Part shown: one piece after another, positions 18,811-28,695 of the stretch | Layout of the letters: the number at the start of each line of letters is the position of its first letter | Numbering within the stretch: position 1 is the first letter of the stretch | NCBI GenBank assembly: GCA_028824125.1 | Contig: JAPPES010000020.1 | Location: 1 to 57,092, forward strand | Direction of reading: 5' to 3' | DNA from: Candidatus Poribacteria bacterium | Lineage (GTDB): Bacteria; Poribacteria; WGA-4E; WGA-3G | Length of the DNA stretch: 57,092 nt | Notes under the pieces: generated by a model | Told to the model about the DNA's origin: nothing | Databases searched by the model: none | The model's input: only the letters and a program-made list of their open reading frames with translations | Made by a program: the position numbers and the translations under genes

Positions 18811-19833
18811 ATGAAAAAATACACAATTTCAATTTTTCAATTAGGTTGGCTATTAAGTATATTAAGTGTTTTAACTTTGACAAATAGTGTCAACGCACAA
18901 GAATGGGCGCAGAAAGCAGATATGATAAATCCGAGGCTTTTTTTCTCTGTTGCTGCCGTTGACAAAGAGATTTATGTTATTGGTGGAATGCTCGGTGCTC
19001 CGATAGACAGTGTTGAGGCATATCTCCCCGAAACAAACAAATGGATTAAAAAAGCAAGTTTGCCATCTGCACGGGCGGGCGTTGTCACCTGTGAAGTTGA
19101 TGGCAAGCTATATGCAATTGGGGGATGGGATGGTCAAAATCCTGCTCTCGGTACAGTTGAAGAATATGACCCGAAAACTGACACATGGACGCGAAAGGAG
19201 GAGATGCCTACGCCGCGTTCATTCTTTTCTGCTGTTGCCATAGCAGGTAAAATCTACACATTTGGTGGGGTAGCACAAAATGTTGGACCTGTGTTATCGG
19301 TTGTTGAAGAATATAACCCGAAAACTGACACATGGACACAAAAAACTGATATGCCAAATCCCCGATCAGGGACAGCAGCAGCGGAGTTTCGGAATAAAAT
19401 ATACCTTATCGGTGGCGTTTCTGGAGTACAAGGCCCCGTCGCTAAAACTGTTGAAGAATATGACCCGAAAACTGACACATGGACACAAAAAGCTGGTATG
19501 CCTACCTCCAGAACTGCTCTTACCGTTAGTGTCGCAAATGCCAAAATCTACGCGATTGGTGGCACATCGGCTGTCCAAGGGGCCGGTTTGGCTACAGTTG
19601 AGGTTTACGATCCATTAACAGACACATGGAAGAAAAGCATAGATATGCCTACTGCAAGGGTTTTCTTAGGATCAGGCACTGTCAACAGCAAAATCTATGC
19701 TGTAGGCGGTGTCGTTGAAGGACTCGGTCCCAAGATTTTACCTACCGTAGAGGAATTCACTTTCAATAGTCTAAGCGTAGCAGCGTTGGATAAATTTTTC
19801 ACATTCTGGGGAAATATAAAAATTGAGAATTAG
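18811..19833 (+). CDS. Secreted Kelch-repeat protein with KxxTxWxxIK-type tail
   Basis: The 340-residue protein has a Sec signal peptide (residues 1-30, ending near VNAQEW) and about six Kelch repeats of 47-52 residues. Each repeat carries the I-Y-x-I-GG strand and the VEEYDPKTDTWT strand, consistent with a six-bladed beta-propeller. A 35 bp stretch coding for VEEYDPKTDTW is nearly identical in three repeats, so the repeats were duplicated or homogenised recently. The last residues (ALDKFFTFWGNIKIEN) resemble the tails of three other secreted proteins in this window. Role: probably extracellular binding. RBS TAGGAGAATTAA precedes ATG 18811. Confidence 0.88.
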   Translation: MKKYTISIFQLGWLLSILSVLTLTNSVNAQEWAQKADMINPRLFFSVAAVDKEIYVIGGMLGAPIDSVEAYLPETNKWIKKASLPSARAGVVTCEVDGKLYAIGGWDGQNPALGTVEEYDPKTDTWTRKEEMPTPRSFFSAVAIAGKIYTFGGVAQNVGPVLSVVEEYNPKTDTWTQKTDMPNPRSGTAAAEFRNKIYLIGGVSGVQGPVAKTVEEYDPKTDTWTQKAGMPTSRTALTVSVANAKIYAIGGTSAVQGAGLATVEVYDPLTDTWKKSIDMPTARVFLGSGTVNSKIYAVGGVVEGLGPKILPTVEEFTFNSLSVAALDKFFTFWGNIKIEN

Positions 19834-20303
19834 AGCAATACCTTCGCCATTTATTCTGGATTTAATTCAGGTTGCGTATAGTGAATAGCACCGATTGATC
19901 CCAGATGTTCATTGATTTGTTGAATAACAATAGGTTCAGGTTTTTGCGGAAGTCCTTTTATGGTAAAATCTACAATTATCTGGATATTGACGAGGTTAGG
20001 AAGAAATCAAGAAATCAAGAAATCAACGGTATGAATGACGTTTAGTCATTCCCCGGGTATGAATGCCATTGGGCGAATACGCGTATGGTATTCGCCATGA
20101 TTCCCCGCCTCGCCAGCAGCAGGGGACGCTTGTTTCGTGCGGACTGAAAAGGACCAAATTAATAAATTAATCTTCGGACAATTTGCGCTACAGAAGTGTC
20201 TCAGTAATTATAGGTTTTACTATATTCAACTATTTTTGGCGAAAGTATTAATGGAAAAAGAAGGCTGGAAATTCTAAAACGTCAATCAATAAAGGGTATC
20301 ATC
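19834..20303. other. Intergenic region with a chimeric repeat element
   Basis: Apart from about 120 bp of unique sequence after the Kelch gene, this gap is occupied by the chimeric repeat at 19960-20224. No gene is supported. The start of the PhyH gene has only a weak RBS-like AAAGGG. Confidence 0.55.
19960..20224. repeat. Chimeric repeat: family A ends, family B right half, nested hairpin insert
   Basis: The left end ATGGTAAAATCTACAATTA and right end GGTTTTACTATA are family A. Inside, GACGAGGTTAGG is interrupted by the AAGAAATCAACGGT..ATTCGCCATGATTCCCCG insert, here with a short triplication of AAGAAATC. The sequence then continues as family B (TGCGGACTGAAAAGGACC..TTAATCTTCGGACA). The element is thus a mosaic of three repeat types. 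Confidence 0.65.
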
Positions 20304-21218
20304 ATGAAATACGACAAATCAAACCGAACCTTTGACTGTGAACCAACCCTCACCGATTTACAAGTGCTTCAATTTTGTCATGATGGCTACCTGCAACTTC
20401 AAGGTGTTGTCCCAGACGAGATAAACCAACGCGCCTATGATTATTTGAATGGCGATATACCGATTAATCCAAGCTATATTCCCGATGGCATGACGCATGC
20501 CGATTTGGAGCGAATTCGGGATACCCACGAACCGAGTTCTATTCTGTTGGAAGATTGGTATATTGAGCATGTGCTTCTCAATAGCGAACTTGCAGGGGCC
20601 TTGCGTTCCCTATTGGGTAAGAATGTCGGTTTACCTGTGTTGGTGAGTAACCATCGCGTTGAATGTCCGATGGAAGCACAGCCTTGGCATCACGATGCTG
20701 ATCACGTTTTTGGTCCTGAAATCAATTTTGTTGAGGTATTCTATTTTCCGCAAGACACACCGCTGGAGATGGGACCGACAGAACTGCTACCGGGTTCACA
20801 TATCCATCCAACTGAACGTGATATAACGGAGAAAGGATTTGCAAGTGATGGACCTGCGGGTTCGTTTGTTCTACATTCACAGAGCATTTTGCATCGGCGC
20901 GGTGAGTCTACTGCCACGGGGTTACGCCACCTGTTGAAATATAGTTATTGGCGCACGGTGCCGCCAACACGCGATTGGATACAGGAACCCGATTTTGATT
21001 TTCAGATGGCACCGTATGGTGGACACGGTGTAGCACGATATGTGGCGCACATGTTCTATTGGTTATGCGGCAAAGGGGACGAATTTCGTCTTATCGGCGG
21101 GCAAGCGTGGCCCTGGTCAAGTGAAAACCAGATTGGACCTTCTTACGGGTTTGGGCATACGAAGGGATATCTTCCGAATTGGCGTAAGGATAATCCTGAT
21201 GATTATGCGGTGAGTTAA
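20304..21218 (+). CDS. Phytanoyl-CoA dioxygenase (PhyH) family protein
   Basis: The 304-residue protein fits the Fe(II)/2-oxoglutarate-dependent PhyH family: an N-terminal FCHDGYLQLQGVV segment, the metal-binding PWHHDADHV near residues 131-139, the ELLPGSH turn near 160-166, and a distal His in SILHRRGES near 194-202. It should hydroxylate a small molecule; no substrate is predictable and acyl-CoA is not implied. It is followed by no co-directional gene. Confidence 0.85.
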   Translation: MKYDKSNRTFDCEPTLTDLQVLQFCHDGYLQLQGVVPDEINQRAYDYLNGDIPINPSYIPDGMTHADLERIRDTHEPSSILLEDWYIEHVLLNSELAGALRSLLGKNVGLPVLVSNHRVECPMEAQPWHHDADHVFGPEINFVEVFYFPQDTPLEMGPTELLPGSHIHPTERDITEKGFASDGPAGSFVLHSQSILHRRGESTATGLRHLLKYSYWRTVPPTRDWIQEPDFDFQMAPYGGHGVARYVAHMFYWLCGKGDEFRLIGGQAWPWSSENQIGPSYGFGHTKGYLPNWRKDNPDDYAVS

Positions 21219-21282
21219 TCAGTCAATTTGTTGTGATTAGAGCATTCAGGACTTATAGTAAAATCCGACACTGTACTGTGGA

Positions 21283-21534
21283 TCATTGGCGACCACCTTT
21301 GCGCAAGTAGGATGTGTAGCCAACGCGTTCAAAGAAAAGAGGAGAAGTTAAACCTTCAATATGGCGTTGTTGAACAATCTCAAGTGCTGAGTCGCCGAAC
21401 CAAATACGTTCAGTTTTTGGGTCAATACCCGCAGTCTGTCCAATACGGTTAGTAATATCGTGCTGTTTCTGATATTCTGTCCAAATGCGCTTGGCTTTGC
21501 GTGAATCGTCTTCTGTCCAATTTGCATGTTTCAC
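21283..21534 (-). CDS. Small hypothetical protein
   Basis: An 83-residue protein starting at GTG 21534 with RBS GGAG (VKHANWTEDDSRK). The open frame extends further upstream to 21588, but that part has no RBS and runs into a repeat element, so 21534 is preferred. The sequence is charged, with a C-terminal half (GIDPKTERIWFGDSAL, FFERVGYTSYLRKGG) that looks like a compact alpha/beta domain. I do not recognise a family. The start signal and protein-like composition suggest a real gene. Confidence 0.55.
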   Translation of the reverse strand: MKHANWTEDDSRKAKRIWTEYQKQHDITNRIGQTAGIDPKTERIWFGDSALEIVQQRHIEGLTSPLFFERVGYTSYLRKGGRQ

Positions 21535-21574
21535 TGTTATTTCTCCGTATAAGTTTAGGATGCAATATAATACC

Positions 21575-21705
21575 CAGGACTTACGCATTTTCTCTTAAAG
21601 TCCCACTGATAAGGGGGATTTAGGGGGTTAAATCACTGAAATATCATTAAAATAACGACTTTTTAACCCCCTAACCCCTTATCAAGGGGGAATGCGTAAG
21701 TCCTG
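21575..21705. repeat. MITE-like element, AGGACTTACGCATT family, copy 2
   Basis: Terminal repeats CAGGACTTACGCATT and AATGCGTAAGTCCTG bound a 131 bp element whose interior forms a second hairpin (GGGGGATTTAGGGGGTTAA with TTAACCCCCTAACCCC). TAATACC lies directly outside both ends, a likely 7 bp target-site duplication. It sits just upstream of the small gene at 21283-21534 and downstream of clpB. Confidence 0.88.
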
Positions 21706-21794
21706 TAATACCATTAAAATTTGATCGATGTCAATTTATACGAGAACCATTCAGTTTTTGGGTTTTCAACATTTCAGAGACTGAATGGCTCCGC

Positions 21795-24386
21795 TCATTT
21801 ATCTTTGCAATGATTGAAAACGAACTTTCCATCCGCAAAATTGACAGCGATGGCATCGCCATCATGAAAGTTGCCTTCAAGCATATCAATTGCCAGTGGG
21901 TTCAGGATGTCACGCTGGAGTGTCCGTCGAAGTGGGCGTGCCCCATATACTGCATCAAACCCACGGTTCACCAATTCCTCTTTTGCCGATTCGGTTAACG
22001 TGAGTGCCATATCCTTTTCAGCAAATCGGACGCTCAGCTTGGATAGTTCAAGCGTTACAATCTGCTTCAATTCCTCAATTCCAAGACGATCAAAAATGAT
22101 TAGATCATCCACGCGATTCAGAAATTCTGGTGGGAAGTGTGCCTGCAAAGCGTCCATCACTTTCTTTCGAATTTCTTCTGTGGCAAGATGTGTATCGCTA
22201 ATCCACTGGCTGCCAATGTTAGAAGTCATAATAACGACCGTATTCTTAAAATCTACCGTCCGTCCTTGTCCATCTGTCATTCTGCCATCATCAAGCATTT
22301 GGAGTAAGACATTAAACACTTCTGGATGCGCTTTTTCTACTTCATCAAGCAGAATAACACAATAGGGATGGCGTCTAATCGCTTCAGTCAACTGTCCACC
22401 TTCATCATAGCCGATGTATCCTGGTGGTGCGCCGATAAGTCTTGAGACAGTATGCTTTTCCATGTATTCGCTCATATCAATACGCACTATTGCGTTAACA
22501 TCGTCAAACAGAAATTCTGCGAGCGACTTTGCCAGATGTGTTTTGCCGACACCTGTAGGTCCCATAAAGAGAAACGATCCGAGTGGTCGGTCAGGATCAC
22601 CGAGACCGACACGGGAACGGCGGATAGCGTTAGAGACAGCAGAAACCGCTTCATCTTGCCCGATGACCTGTTCGCGCAACCTTTCTTCCATGTGAAGCAG
22701 TTTTTGTGTTTCACCTTCCATAAGGCGATAAACTGGAATGCCGGTCCATTTCGCTACAATTTCAGCAATATCTTCAGCACTCACACGTTCTTTTAGCATG
22801 TGTGTGCCGTTAACATCCGTTTCAACCGCCTCTCGCAAGGTTTTGAGTTGTGCTTCAAGTGCTGGTATTTTGCCATATTCAAGTTCAGATGCTGTAGCGA
22901 GGTTCCCTGTGCGTTTTGCTTGTTCAGATTCAGTACGTAGTGCCTCAATCTGTTTCATCAACTTTCGGATTTTTACAAGGTTTGTTTTTTCGTTTTGCCA
23001 ACTCGCTTTGAGGGCATCTGCTTTCTCTTTTAATTCTACAAGTTCAAGACTCAGCTTTTTTAAGCGTTGTTTAGATGCGTCATCATCCTCTTTTTCCAAT
23101 GCTTGCTGTTCCATCTGAAGTTGGATGATACGCCGCTCTACATCATCAATTTGCTCTGGTACACTGTCAATTTCAATCCGCAACCGTGATGCTGCTTCGT
23201 CCACTAAATCAACAGCCTTATCTGGTAGAAAGCGATCAGAAATATATCGTTTTGAAAGAGTGGCAGCAGCAACAATGGCATTGTCCTGAATTTGAATGCC
23301 GTGATGTGTTTCGTAGCGTTCTTTCAGGCCGCGAAGAATTGCTATCGTGTCTTCAACAGAAGGTTCATGGACTTGAACAGGCTGGAATCGACGTTCGAGA
23401 GCGGCGTCTTTTTCAATGTGTTTGCGGTATTCGTCAAGTGTTGTGGCACCGATGCAGTGCAATTCGCCGCGTGCGAGCGCGGGCTTCAACATATTAGACG
23501 CGTCCACTGCCCCTTCCGCAGCACCTGCCCCGACAATGGTATGGAGTTCGTCAATAAAAAGAATTACCTGTTCTTCTGCCTGTTCAACATCGGCGAGGAC
23601 AGCTTTTAGTCTGTCTTCAAATTCTCCGCGATATTTACTTCCTGCAATGAGCGCGCCTAAATCAAGGGCGATGAGCCGCTTTTCTCGCAAACTTTCAGGC
23701 ACATCGCCGTCCGCGATGCGCTGTGCCAACCCTTCTACAATCGCGGTTTTTCCAACTCCCGGTTCTCCAATAAGCACCGGATTATTCTTGCGCCTACGGG
23801 ATAGCACTTGCATCACACGTCGGATTTCATCATCTCTCCCGATTACAGGATCAAGTTTACCGGACATCGCTTCTTGTGTAAGTTCCCTACCAAATCGGGT
23901 AAGTGCTTGGTATTTGTCCTCAGGATTTTGGTCAGTTACCCGCTGTGTGCCGCGTATATCAACGAGTGCTTTAAGGATTTTATCCTTTGTAATGCCAGCA
24001 TCCCTTAGGGTTTGTCCTGCTTCGCTCTGTTTTGATTCCGTGCAGGCAAGTAGGAGATGTTCTGTGCTGACATATTCATCTTTGAGTGTCGTTGCCTCTT
24101 TGAGAGCGGTCTCCAGTACGGATTGTAAGGATTTTGAGAGGTGTAGTTCTGAACTTACCCCTTGCACTTTCGGTGCTTTCTGAACGATATTCTCCAGTGC
24201 TGATGTAATTTCTTGGATATCCGCCCCTAATTTTTGGAAAATTGGCGTGACTATCCCGTCTGCCTGTTTAATGAGGGAAAGCATAAGGTGCTCTACCCCA
24301 AGTTCTGGGTTTTGTGCCTCGCTTGCCAAAATTTGTGCTATTTGTAGTGCTTCTTGTGCTTTAATTGTGAATCTATCTAATCTCAT
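21795..24386 (-). CDS. clpB: ATP-dependent disaggregase ClpB
   Basis: The 863-residue protein has the complete ClpB layout: an N-terminal Clp repeat domain (1-145), AAA-1 with Walker A GEPGVGKT near 205 and [10 protein letters not shown], the coiled-coil middle domain (about 405-530) that separates ClpB from ClpA/ClpC, and AAA-2 with GPTGVGKT near 605 and [15 protein letters not shown]. It reactivates aggregated proteins with DnaK. RBS TTAGGAGATAAAAA precedes ATG 24386. No CIRCE operator was seen upstream. Confidence 0.98.
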   Translation of the reverse strand: MRLDRFTIKAQEALQIAQILASEAQNPELGVEHLMLSLIKQADGIVTPIFQKLGADIQEITSALENIVQKAPKVQGVSSELHLSKSLQSVLETALKEATTLKDEYVSTEHLLLACTESKQSEAGQTLRDAGITKDKILKALVDIRGTQRVTDQNPEDKYQALTRFGRELTQEAMSGKLDPVIGRDDEIRRVMQVLSRRRKNNPVLIGEPGVGKTAIVEGLAQRIADGDVPESLREKRLIALDLGALIAGSKYRGEFEDRLKAVLADVEQAEEQVILFIDELHTIVGAGAAEGAVDASNMLKPALARGELHCIGATTLDEYRKHIEKDAALERRFQPVQVHEPSVEDTIAILRGLKERYETHHGIQIQDNAIVAAATLSKRYISDRFLPDKAVDLVDEAASRLRIEIDSVPEQIDDVERRIIQLQMEQQALEKEDDDASKQRLKKLSLELVELKEKADALKASWQNEKTNLVKIRKLMKQIEALRTESEQAKRTGNLATASELEYGKIPALEAQLKTLREAVETDVNGTHMLKERVSAEDIAEIVAKWTGIPVYRLMEGETQKLLHMEERLREQVIGQDEAVSAVSNAIRRSRVGLGDPDRPLGSFLFMGPTGVGKTHLAKSLAEFLFDDVNAIVRIDMSEYMEKHTVSRLIGAPPGYIGYDEGGQLTEAIRRHPYCVILLDEVEKAHPEVFNVLLQMLDDGRMTDGQGRTVDFKNTVVIMTSNIGSQWISDTHLATEEIRKKVMDALQAHFPPEFLNRVDDLIIFDRLGIEELKQIVTLELSKLSVRFAEKDMALTLTESAKEELVNRGFDAVYGARPLRRTLQRDILNPLAIDMLEGNFHDGDAIAVNFADGKFVFNHCKDK

Positions 24387-24432
24387 TTTTTATCTCCTAA
24401 GGTGACATAAGTTGCCAGATAGTAGCACAATC

Positions 24433-24553
24433 TGTCCGAAGATTAAGAAAATAAATCGGTAATGTGGCGAGGTTAGGAAACCTCGCCAGCAGCAGGGTAC
24501 GCGTGTTTAGTGCGGACCGAAAAGAGCCGAATTAATAAATTAATCTTCGGACA
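24433..24553. repeat. MITE-like element, family B, copy with perfect 14 bp ends
   Basis: Ends TGTCCGAAGATTAA and TTAATCTTCGGACA are perfect inverted repeats, and the core is GGCGAGGTTAGGAAACCTCGCC. The right half (TGCGGACCGAAAAGAGCCG) matches 191-306. Confidence 0.78.
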
Positions 24554-24755
24554 GTTTGCGTTACAAAGACTTGGACCAAGTTCACGTTATTGTATTATCA
24601 CTGGAGCAAAATTTGTGCCAATTTTAGTATGGAAAAGCACTATTAATTGTCCGGCTATAAGCTGGGCTACGATACAAACAGGCACAGCTGATACAATTCT
24701 GGCACGGATTATGTCATTTTGGCAGCGACCATGGAAATTCTGCACATAAATAAAG

Positions 24756-24785
24756 AAGCACGGCAGTCCAAAAACTACCGTGCTT
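24756..24785. terminator. Hairpin, possible terminator remnant
   Basis: AAGCACGGCAGT (24756-24767) pairs with ACTACCGTGCTT (24774-24785), a 12 bp stem with one G-T pair and a 6 nt loop. No clear T-run follows on either strand and no intact gene ends here, so its role is uncertain. Confidence 0.35.
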
Positions 24786-24839
24786 CAGAACAAGGATAAC
24801 ATGTGTTCGCCAACCTTCTATGAAGATATGTCAAACTAT

Positions 24840-24989
24840 TATAGTAGACTTTAGAATTAATCGGACATTCGGTTAGGAAACCACATCTACCAGCGGTGTT
24901 GTAGCATAAACTTCCAGTTTGTGCATATCAGTGCGCAAACTGGAAGTTTATGCTACAAAAATGTCCCTTTAATTCTAAATGTCACTATA
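24840..24989. repeat. MITE-like element, family C (TATAGT..TTAGAATTAA ends), copy 1
   Basis: The left end TATAGTAGACTTTAGAATTAA pairs with the right end TTAATTCTAAATGTCACTATA. The interior holds a near-perfect hairpin GTAGCATAAACTTCCAGTTT / AAACTGGAAGTTTATGCTAC. CTAT flanks both ends. The second copy is at 43593-43752. The element ends directly at the stop codon of the first LamG gene. Confidence 0.78.
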
Positions 24990-25817
24990 CTATCTGGTCC
25001 TTTGTGATTTTAGCGTGCCCCACGTAGTTGTAAATTTTCCTTGTGGTTCAACGCTTGTAGCAGCCTGAATAGCATCAGCGTATTCTTCAAAATCAGCAGC
25101 ATCAAAAGGGGAGTTATAGACAATCACTTCATCAATGATTCCACCGAAGTAGTCCCTGTTGGTACCTGCGCCATCGTCATCATGAAAAACGGCATTAGCA
25201 TTGGTATGCGCTATGCCGGTATCGTCGCCGTGTGCGAAGAGCTGCCCACCGGGTTCACTTGCGATCATTTCACCATTAAGCCACATCTCAAATTTGTTGT
25301 CTTCAACAGCATTGGTAGTATCTCGAAGTACAAGAGCAACGTGATACCATGTATTAGATTCGACAGGTGCCGAGGGCCATGCGCCAACCCATTGGTATTC
25401 GGCACGATTCCAAGCCCCGACGTAGACTTGTCCATCAAAAACATTGACGACAATACCGCGGGTGCGTCCGCCCTCTTCAAAAATCGTTTGTTTACGGTCT
25501 GCAATACTCACATCAGCACAGTTGAAGTACGCAGCAATCGTTCGATTTTGGAAGGGACCCCCTGTGTTGAGACCGTTTGAATCTGGTAGTTTGACACCAT
25601 CGTCTACACCATCAAATTGTAATGCTTTTCCAACAATACCGTCGACAACTTCCGGTTCGCCAGCGAACGTTCCGTTCACGTCTTTGCCGGAGGTATCTGC
25701 GGCATCACCTTCATCAAAAGTCCAAATCGCTTGAACAGTGGCTTCGTCTCTCGCTGCATAGATGGATACGGCTATGAGCATAAGTAGGATACTAAAAATA
25801 GGGATAAACTTTGTCAT
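24990..25817 (-). CDS. Secreted LamG/concanavalin-like protein with KFTTTW tail, paralogue 1
   Basis: The 275-residue protein has a signal peptide (1-21, cleavage near IYAARD) and one LamG/pentraxin-like jelly-roll domain (residues 29-245). Visible strands are WTFDEGDAADTSG, ALQFDGVDDGVKLP, WYHVALVLRD, FEMWLNGEMI and FGGIIDEVIVYN. LamG domains bind glycans or proteins outside the cell. The C-terminus ends VEPQGKFTTTWGTLKSQRTR, a tail shared with other exported proteins here. It is a tandem paralogue of 25955-26815. RBS AAAGGAGTAATCTCAA precedes ATG 25817. Confidence 0.87.
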   Translation of the reverse strand: MTKFIPIFSILLMLIAVSIYAARDEATVQAIWTFDEGDAADTSGKDVNGTFAGEPEVVDGIVGKALQFDGVDDGVKLPDSNGLNTGGPFQNRTIAAYFNCADVSIADRKQTIFEEGGRTRGIVVNVFDGQVYVGAWNRAEYQWVGAWPSAPVESNTWYHVALVLRDTTNAVEDNKFEMWLNGEMIASEPGGQLFAHGDDTGIAHTNANAVFHDDDGAGTNRDYFGGIIDEVIVYNSPFDAADFEEYADAIQAATSVEPQGKFTTTWGTLKSQRTR

Positions 25818-25954
25818 TTGAGATTACTCCTTTGTAAAAGCGGAACCTTGTCCGCATTGGAATGATAAACTAACGTAATTTGGGGATCATTATCTTCTGC
25901 AAGATATACGATAAATCTTATCACGATCAGCCAATTTGCGCAAGTTCTGAAAAA

Positions 25955-26815
25955 TTAATTTTGGGTTCGTTGGGCTTTCAGGTTTGCCCACGTAGTTGTA
26001 AATTTGTCTTGTGGCGCAACATCTAACGCACCTACCAGTTCTTCGATGTCTGTTTTCGTAAAAGATGAACTGTAGATGACAACTTCGTCAATTAAACCAC
26101 CGAACCAGTCTATGTTGGTACCCGCACCACCGTTATCGTGGTAAACAGCATTTTGGTTGACAAAACCGATACCGTTGTCATCTCCGTGTGCAAAAAGTTG
26201 ACCGCCATCAGCAGTATCAACGAGTTTTCCATCTAACCATAACTCTAACTTATCTTTTTCTACTTTATTTGCACCATTTCTGATGACGACAGTAAGGTGA
26301 TACCAAGTCTTTGACTTTATGTCATCGGATATCCATGCACCTTGCCAGTTTATTGCTTCAGCTCGGTTCCATGCCCCACCGTAGATTTTGCCGTCAAACA
26401 CATAGACGACTAACCCGCGTGTTCTACCCCCTTCTTCAAAAATTACCTGTTTTTGTTTTTTGTTGACATCATCGCAATTGAAAAATGCTGCGATTGTCTT
26501 ATTAGGGAATGGACCACCCGTATTGATTCTGTTGGAATCCGGAATCTTTATACCGTCGCTTGTCCCGTTGAATTTCAGAGCTTTTCCTACGATACCGTTA
26601 ACGGATCCTGGTTTACCAACAACAATACCATTTAAATTTTGGGGTGAAGTATCGTTCGCTGTGCCATCGTCAAAAGTCCAGATACCTGCGACTGTTCCTT
26701 CATCGCGTTGCGCTTCTACTGATGTAACTGATAAAAACGTTAATAGCAATAAGCAGATACAAGAAAGAAGTATAGGTGTTAGAATAATATTGTGGTTTGT
26801 CATAACTTTAGACAT
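25955..26815 (-). CDS. Secreted LamG/concanavalin-like protein with KFTTTW tail, paralogue 2
   Basis: The 286-residue protein has a signal peptide (about 1-35, ending near VEAQRD) and a LamG-like domain with the same order of strands as paralogue 1 (WTFDDGTANDTS, ALKFNGTSDGIKIP, WYHLTVVIRN, LELWLDGKLV, FGGLIDEVVIY); overall identity looks about 60%. It ends VAPQDKFTTTWANLKAQRTQN. Strong RBS GAAGGAGGTATAA precedes ATG 26815; a second ATG 12 bp further in is possible. The two genes are 137 bp apart and may each have their own signals. Confidence 0.87.
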   Translation of the reverse strand: MSKVMTNHNIILTPILLSCICLLLLTFLSVTSVEAQRDEGTVAGIWTFDDGTANDTSPQNLNGIVVGKPGSVNGIVGKALKFNGTSDGIKIPDSNRINTGGPFPNKTIAAFFNCDDVNKKQKQVIFEEGGRTRGLVVYVFDGKIYGGAWNRAEAINWQGAWISDDIKSKTWYHLTVVIRNGANKVEKDKLELWLDGKLVDTADGGQLFAHGDDNGIGFVNQNAVYHDNGGAGTNIDWFGGLIDEVVIYSSSFTKTDIEELVGALDVAPQDKFTTTWANLKAQRTQN

Positions 26816-27269
26816 TTATACCTCCTTCAAAACGTCTCATATTGAGATGAATTTTCGCTTTGAATTACAATTTTGCAGAATTATGCGACCGTTTTGCTCA
26901 TAACTCGCGTCATTATATATAGAAAGACATTAATCTGCGACTTGTGCTAATTACGTATCAGTTTTATTGTTTTTATAAATGCTCACATTTGTCCAAACAC
27001 TCTCCGCATCGCGACACGTTTGTAGTCGGGAACCGGAACTCCCTCTGACCTTTGAGAGTGTCAAGTATTGGAAAGTTGCGGAATTCAAACAAAACGAGAC
27101 AAATTTGTGAATATAAACGGACTGAATGTTAACTAACACGACGCGTTAATATACTTAAGTGCTTATTATAACAAATGCACACATTTTTGTCAAAAAAATA
27201 AAAAGTTTTTGTACAGAGGTATTTATAGTTTTACTATAGGTATGACAAACGCGCTGTAAAGAAACGCTG
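26816..27269. other. Intergenic region, nothing recognised
   Basis: This 454 bp AT-rich gap lies upstream of the LamG gene and downstream of mnmE. Open frames here (26951-27139, 27155-27373) have no RBS and no protein-like composition. A short hairpin GTCTCATATTGAGA lies near 26836. No tRNA or known RNA was recognised. Confidence 0.4.
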
Positions 27270-28658
27270 TTACTTGCCGACACAGAATTGAGAGAAAATC
27301 CGATCCAGAATATCTTCAGTAGTTGTTTTGCCAATGATGTCCCCGAGCGCATCAAGGCTAATACGCAAATCAACAGAAACGAGATCGGGCGGCATTTCGT
27401 TTTCTAAACTCGCGATTACATCATCAAGAGCTTCTTGTGCGCGGCAGAGCGCGTCTTGGTGGCGAGTGTTCGTAACAATTGGAGATTCACCTATAACGAA
27501 TTCTCCACCAAGCAATTCCTCTTGAATAGCAGTTTTTAGCGCATCAATACCTTTTTCTTCAGTAATTGCTGTCTGAACAACGCGCGCCTTCGGACAGTGG
27601 TTGACTAACGCCTGGGGTTGGACAATAGTGGGAAGATCAATTTTATTTAGAATCAGAATTGCACGGTGTGAATTTGCTATCTGCAAGAGTTCTATATCGG
27701 ATTCATTTAAAGGTTCGGATGCGTCAAACATTAGGAGTAGAAATTCTGCTTTATTGAGTACGTCTCGACTCCGTTGAACGCCTTGCTGTTCAACGATGTC
27801 TTTCGTTTGTCGGAGTCCTGCGGTATCAATGAGGTTTATGGGGATGCCATTGAGGTTGATAGTTTCATCAATGGTGTCGCGCGTGGTACCGGGAATATCT
27901 GTAACAATGGCGCGCGCTGTTTGGACAAGGGTATTGAATAGACTTGATTTTCCAACATTCGGTTTACCCAGAATGGCAGCGTTAACACCCTCCTTGATAA
28001 GACGCCCTTCCGAAGCAGTCTCTAACAATTGCCCCAAATCTGATTGAACAACACGGGCAGCCTGAAGCTGCGGACCTACCTTCATAAAGTCAAGGTCTTC
28101 ATCGGGAAAGTCAATGGAGGCTTCAATTTCAGCCAGCAATGCCGCCAGTCTATCGCTGAGTTGATTTACACTTTCAGAGAGTTTGCCTTCAAGTGCCTGA
28201 ATTGCGATTTTACGGCTCAGCTCTGTTTTTGAACTGATGAGTTCTGCTACAGCTTCAGCTTGTGTGAGATCAATTCTGCCGTTGAGAAATGCCCGTTTCG
28301 TAAACTCACCCGGTTCAGCAAGTCGCGCCCCCGCCTTTACCACTAAATCTAATACAGTTGTTAGCGGTACAATCCCGCCGTGGCAGTTAAATTCAACGAT
28401 GTCTTCAGTTGTATATGTTTTTGGAGAGCGCATAACACCGAGTATCACCTCGTCAATGATTTCATCGGATGCCGATGTGTCTATGACGTACCCGTGTGTA
28501 AGCGTATGTGATAGGAGTTCATCAATTGAAATAGCGCGTGAAGGGCGAAACAATTGCCGAGCGATAGGAATTGCCAGCGGGCCACTGACCCGTACTATTC
28601 CGATACCGCCTTCGCCGCGTGGGGTTGCGATGGCGGCGATAGTATCGTCAAATTTCAT
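27270..28658 (-). CDS. mnmE: tRNA uridine-5-carboxymethylaminomethyl modification GTPase MnmE
   Basis: The 462-residue protein has the complete MnmE layout: an N-terminal tetrahydrofolate-binding domain starting DTIAAIATPRGEGGIGIVRVSG, a helical domain, an inserted G domain (GKPNVGKSS near 228, the TTRD switch, DTAGLR, NKID) and the C-terminal catalytic Cys motif FCVGK. With MnmG it modifies U34 of several tRNAs. RBS-like GGGAGTTGAG precedes ATG 28658. It belongs to the conserved rnpA-yidD-yidC-jag-mnmE cluster, separated from jag here by a 311 bp repeat-filled gap. Confidence 0.97.
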   Translation of the reverse strand: MKFDDTIAAIATPRGEGGIGIVRVSGPLAIPIARQLFRPSRAISIDELLSHTLTHGYVIDTSASDEIIDEVILGVMRSPKTYTTEDIVEFNCHGGIVPLTTVLDLVVKAGARLAEPGEFTKRAFLNGRIDLTQAEAVAELISSKTELSRKIAIQALEGKLSESVNQLSDRLAALLAEIEASIDFPDEDLDFMKVGPQLQAARVVQSDLGQLLETASEGRLIKEGVNAAILGKPNVGKSSLFNTLVQTARAIVTDIPGTTRDTIDETINLNGIPINLIDTAGLRQTKDIVEQQGVQRSRDVLNKAEFLLLMFDASEPLNESDIELLQIANSHRAILILNKIDLPTIVQPQALVNHCPKARVVQTAITEEKGIDALKTAIQEELLGGEFVIGESPIVTNTRHQDALCRAQEALDDVIASLENEMPPDLVSVDLRISLDALGDIIGKTTTEDILDRIFSQFCVGK

Positions 28659-28695
28659 GTCTCAACTCCCGTTCTACAGACGTAAAGCAAGACTA

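Larger units (their letters stand above)
24387..24989. other. Intergenic region between clpB and the LamG genes
   Basis: About 600 bp containing a family B element (24433-24553), a hairpin at 24756-24785 and a family C element (24840-24989). Between them lies about 200 bp of unassigned sequence. An open frame at 24510-24749 starts inside the repeat and is not supported as a gene. Confidence 0.55.

Noticed and set aside
19150..19640. CRISPR-like spaced repeats
   Set aside because: The repeats are in frame inside a Kelch gene and encode propeller strands.
24510..24749. 79-codon open frame between clpB and the LamG genes
   Set aside because: It begins inside a family B element, has no RBS and matches nothing I recognise.
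26951..27373. Two short minus-strand frames between the LamG gene and mnmE
   Set aside because: No RBS and poor protein-like composition; the second overlaps mnmE.
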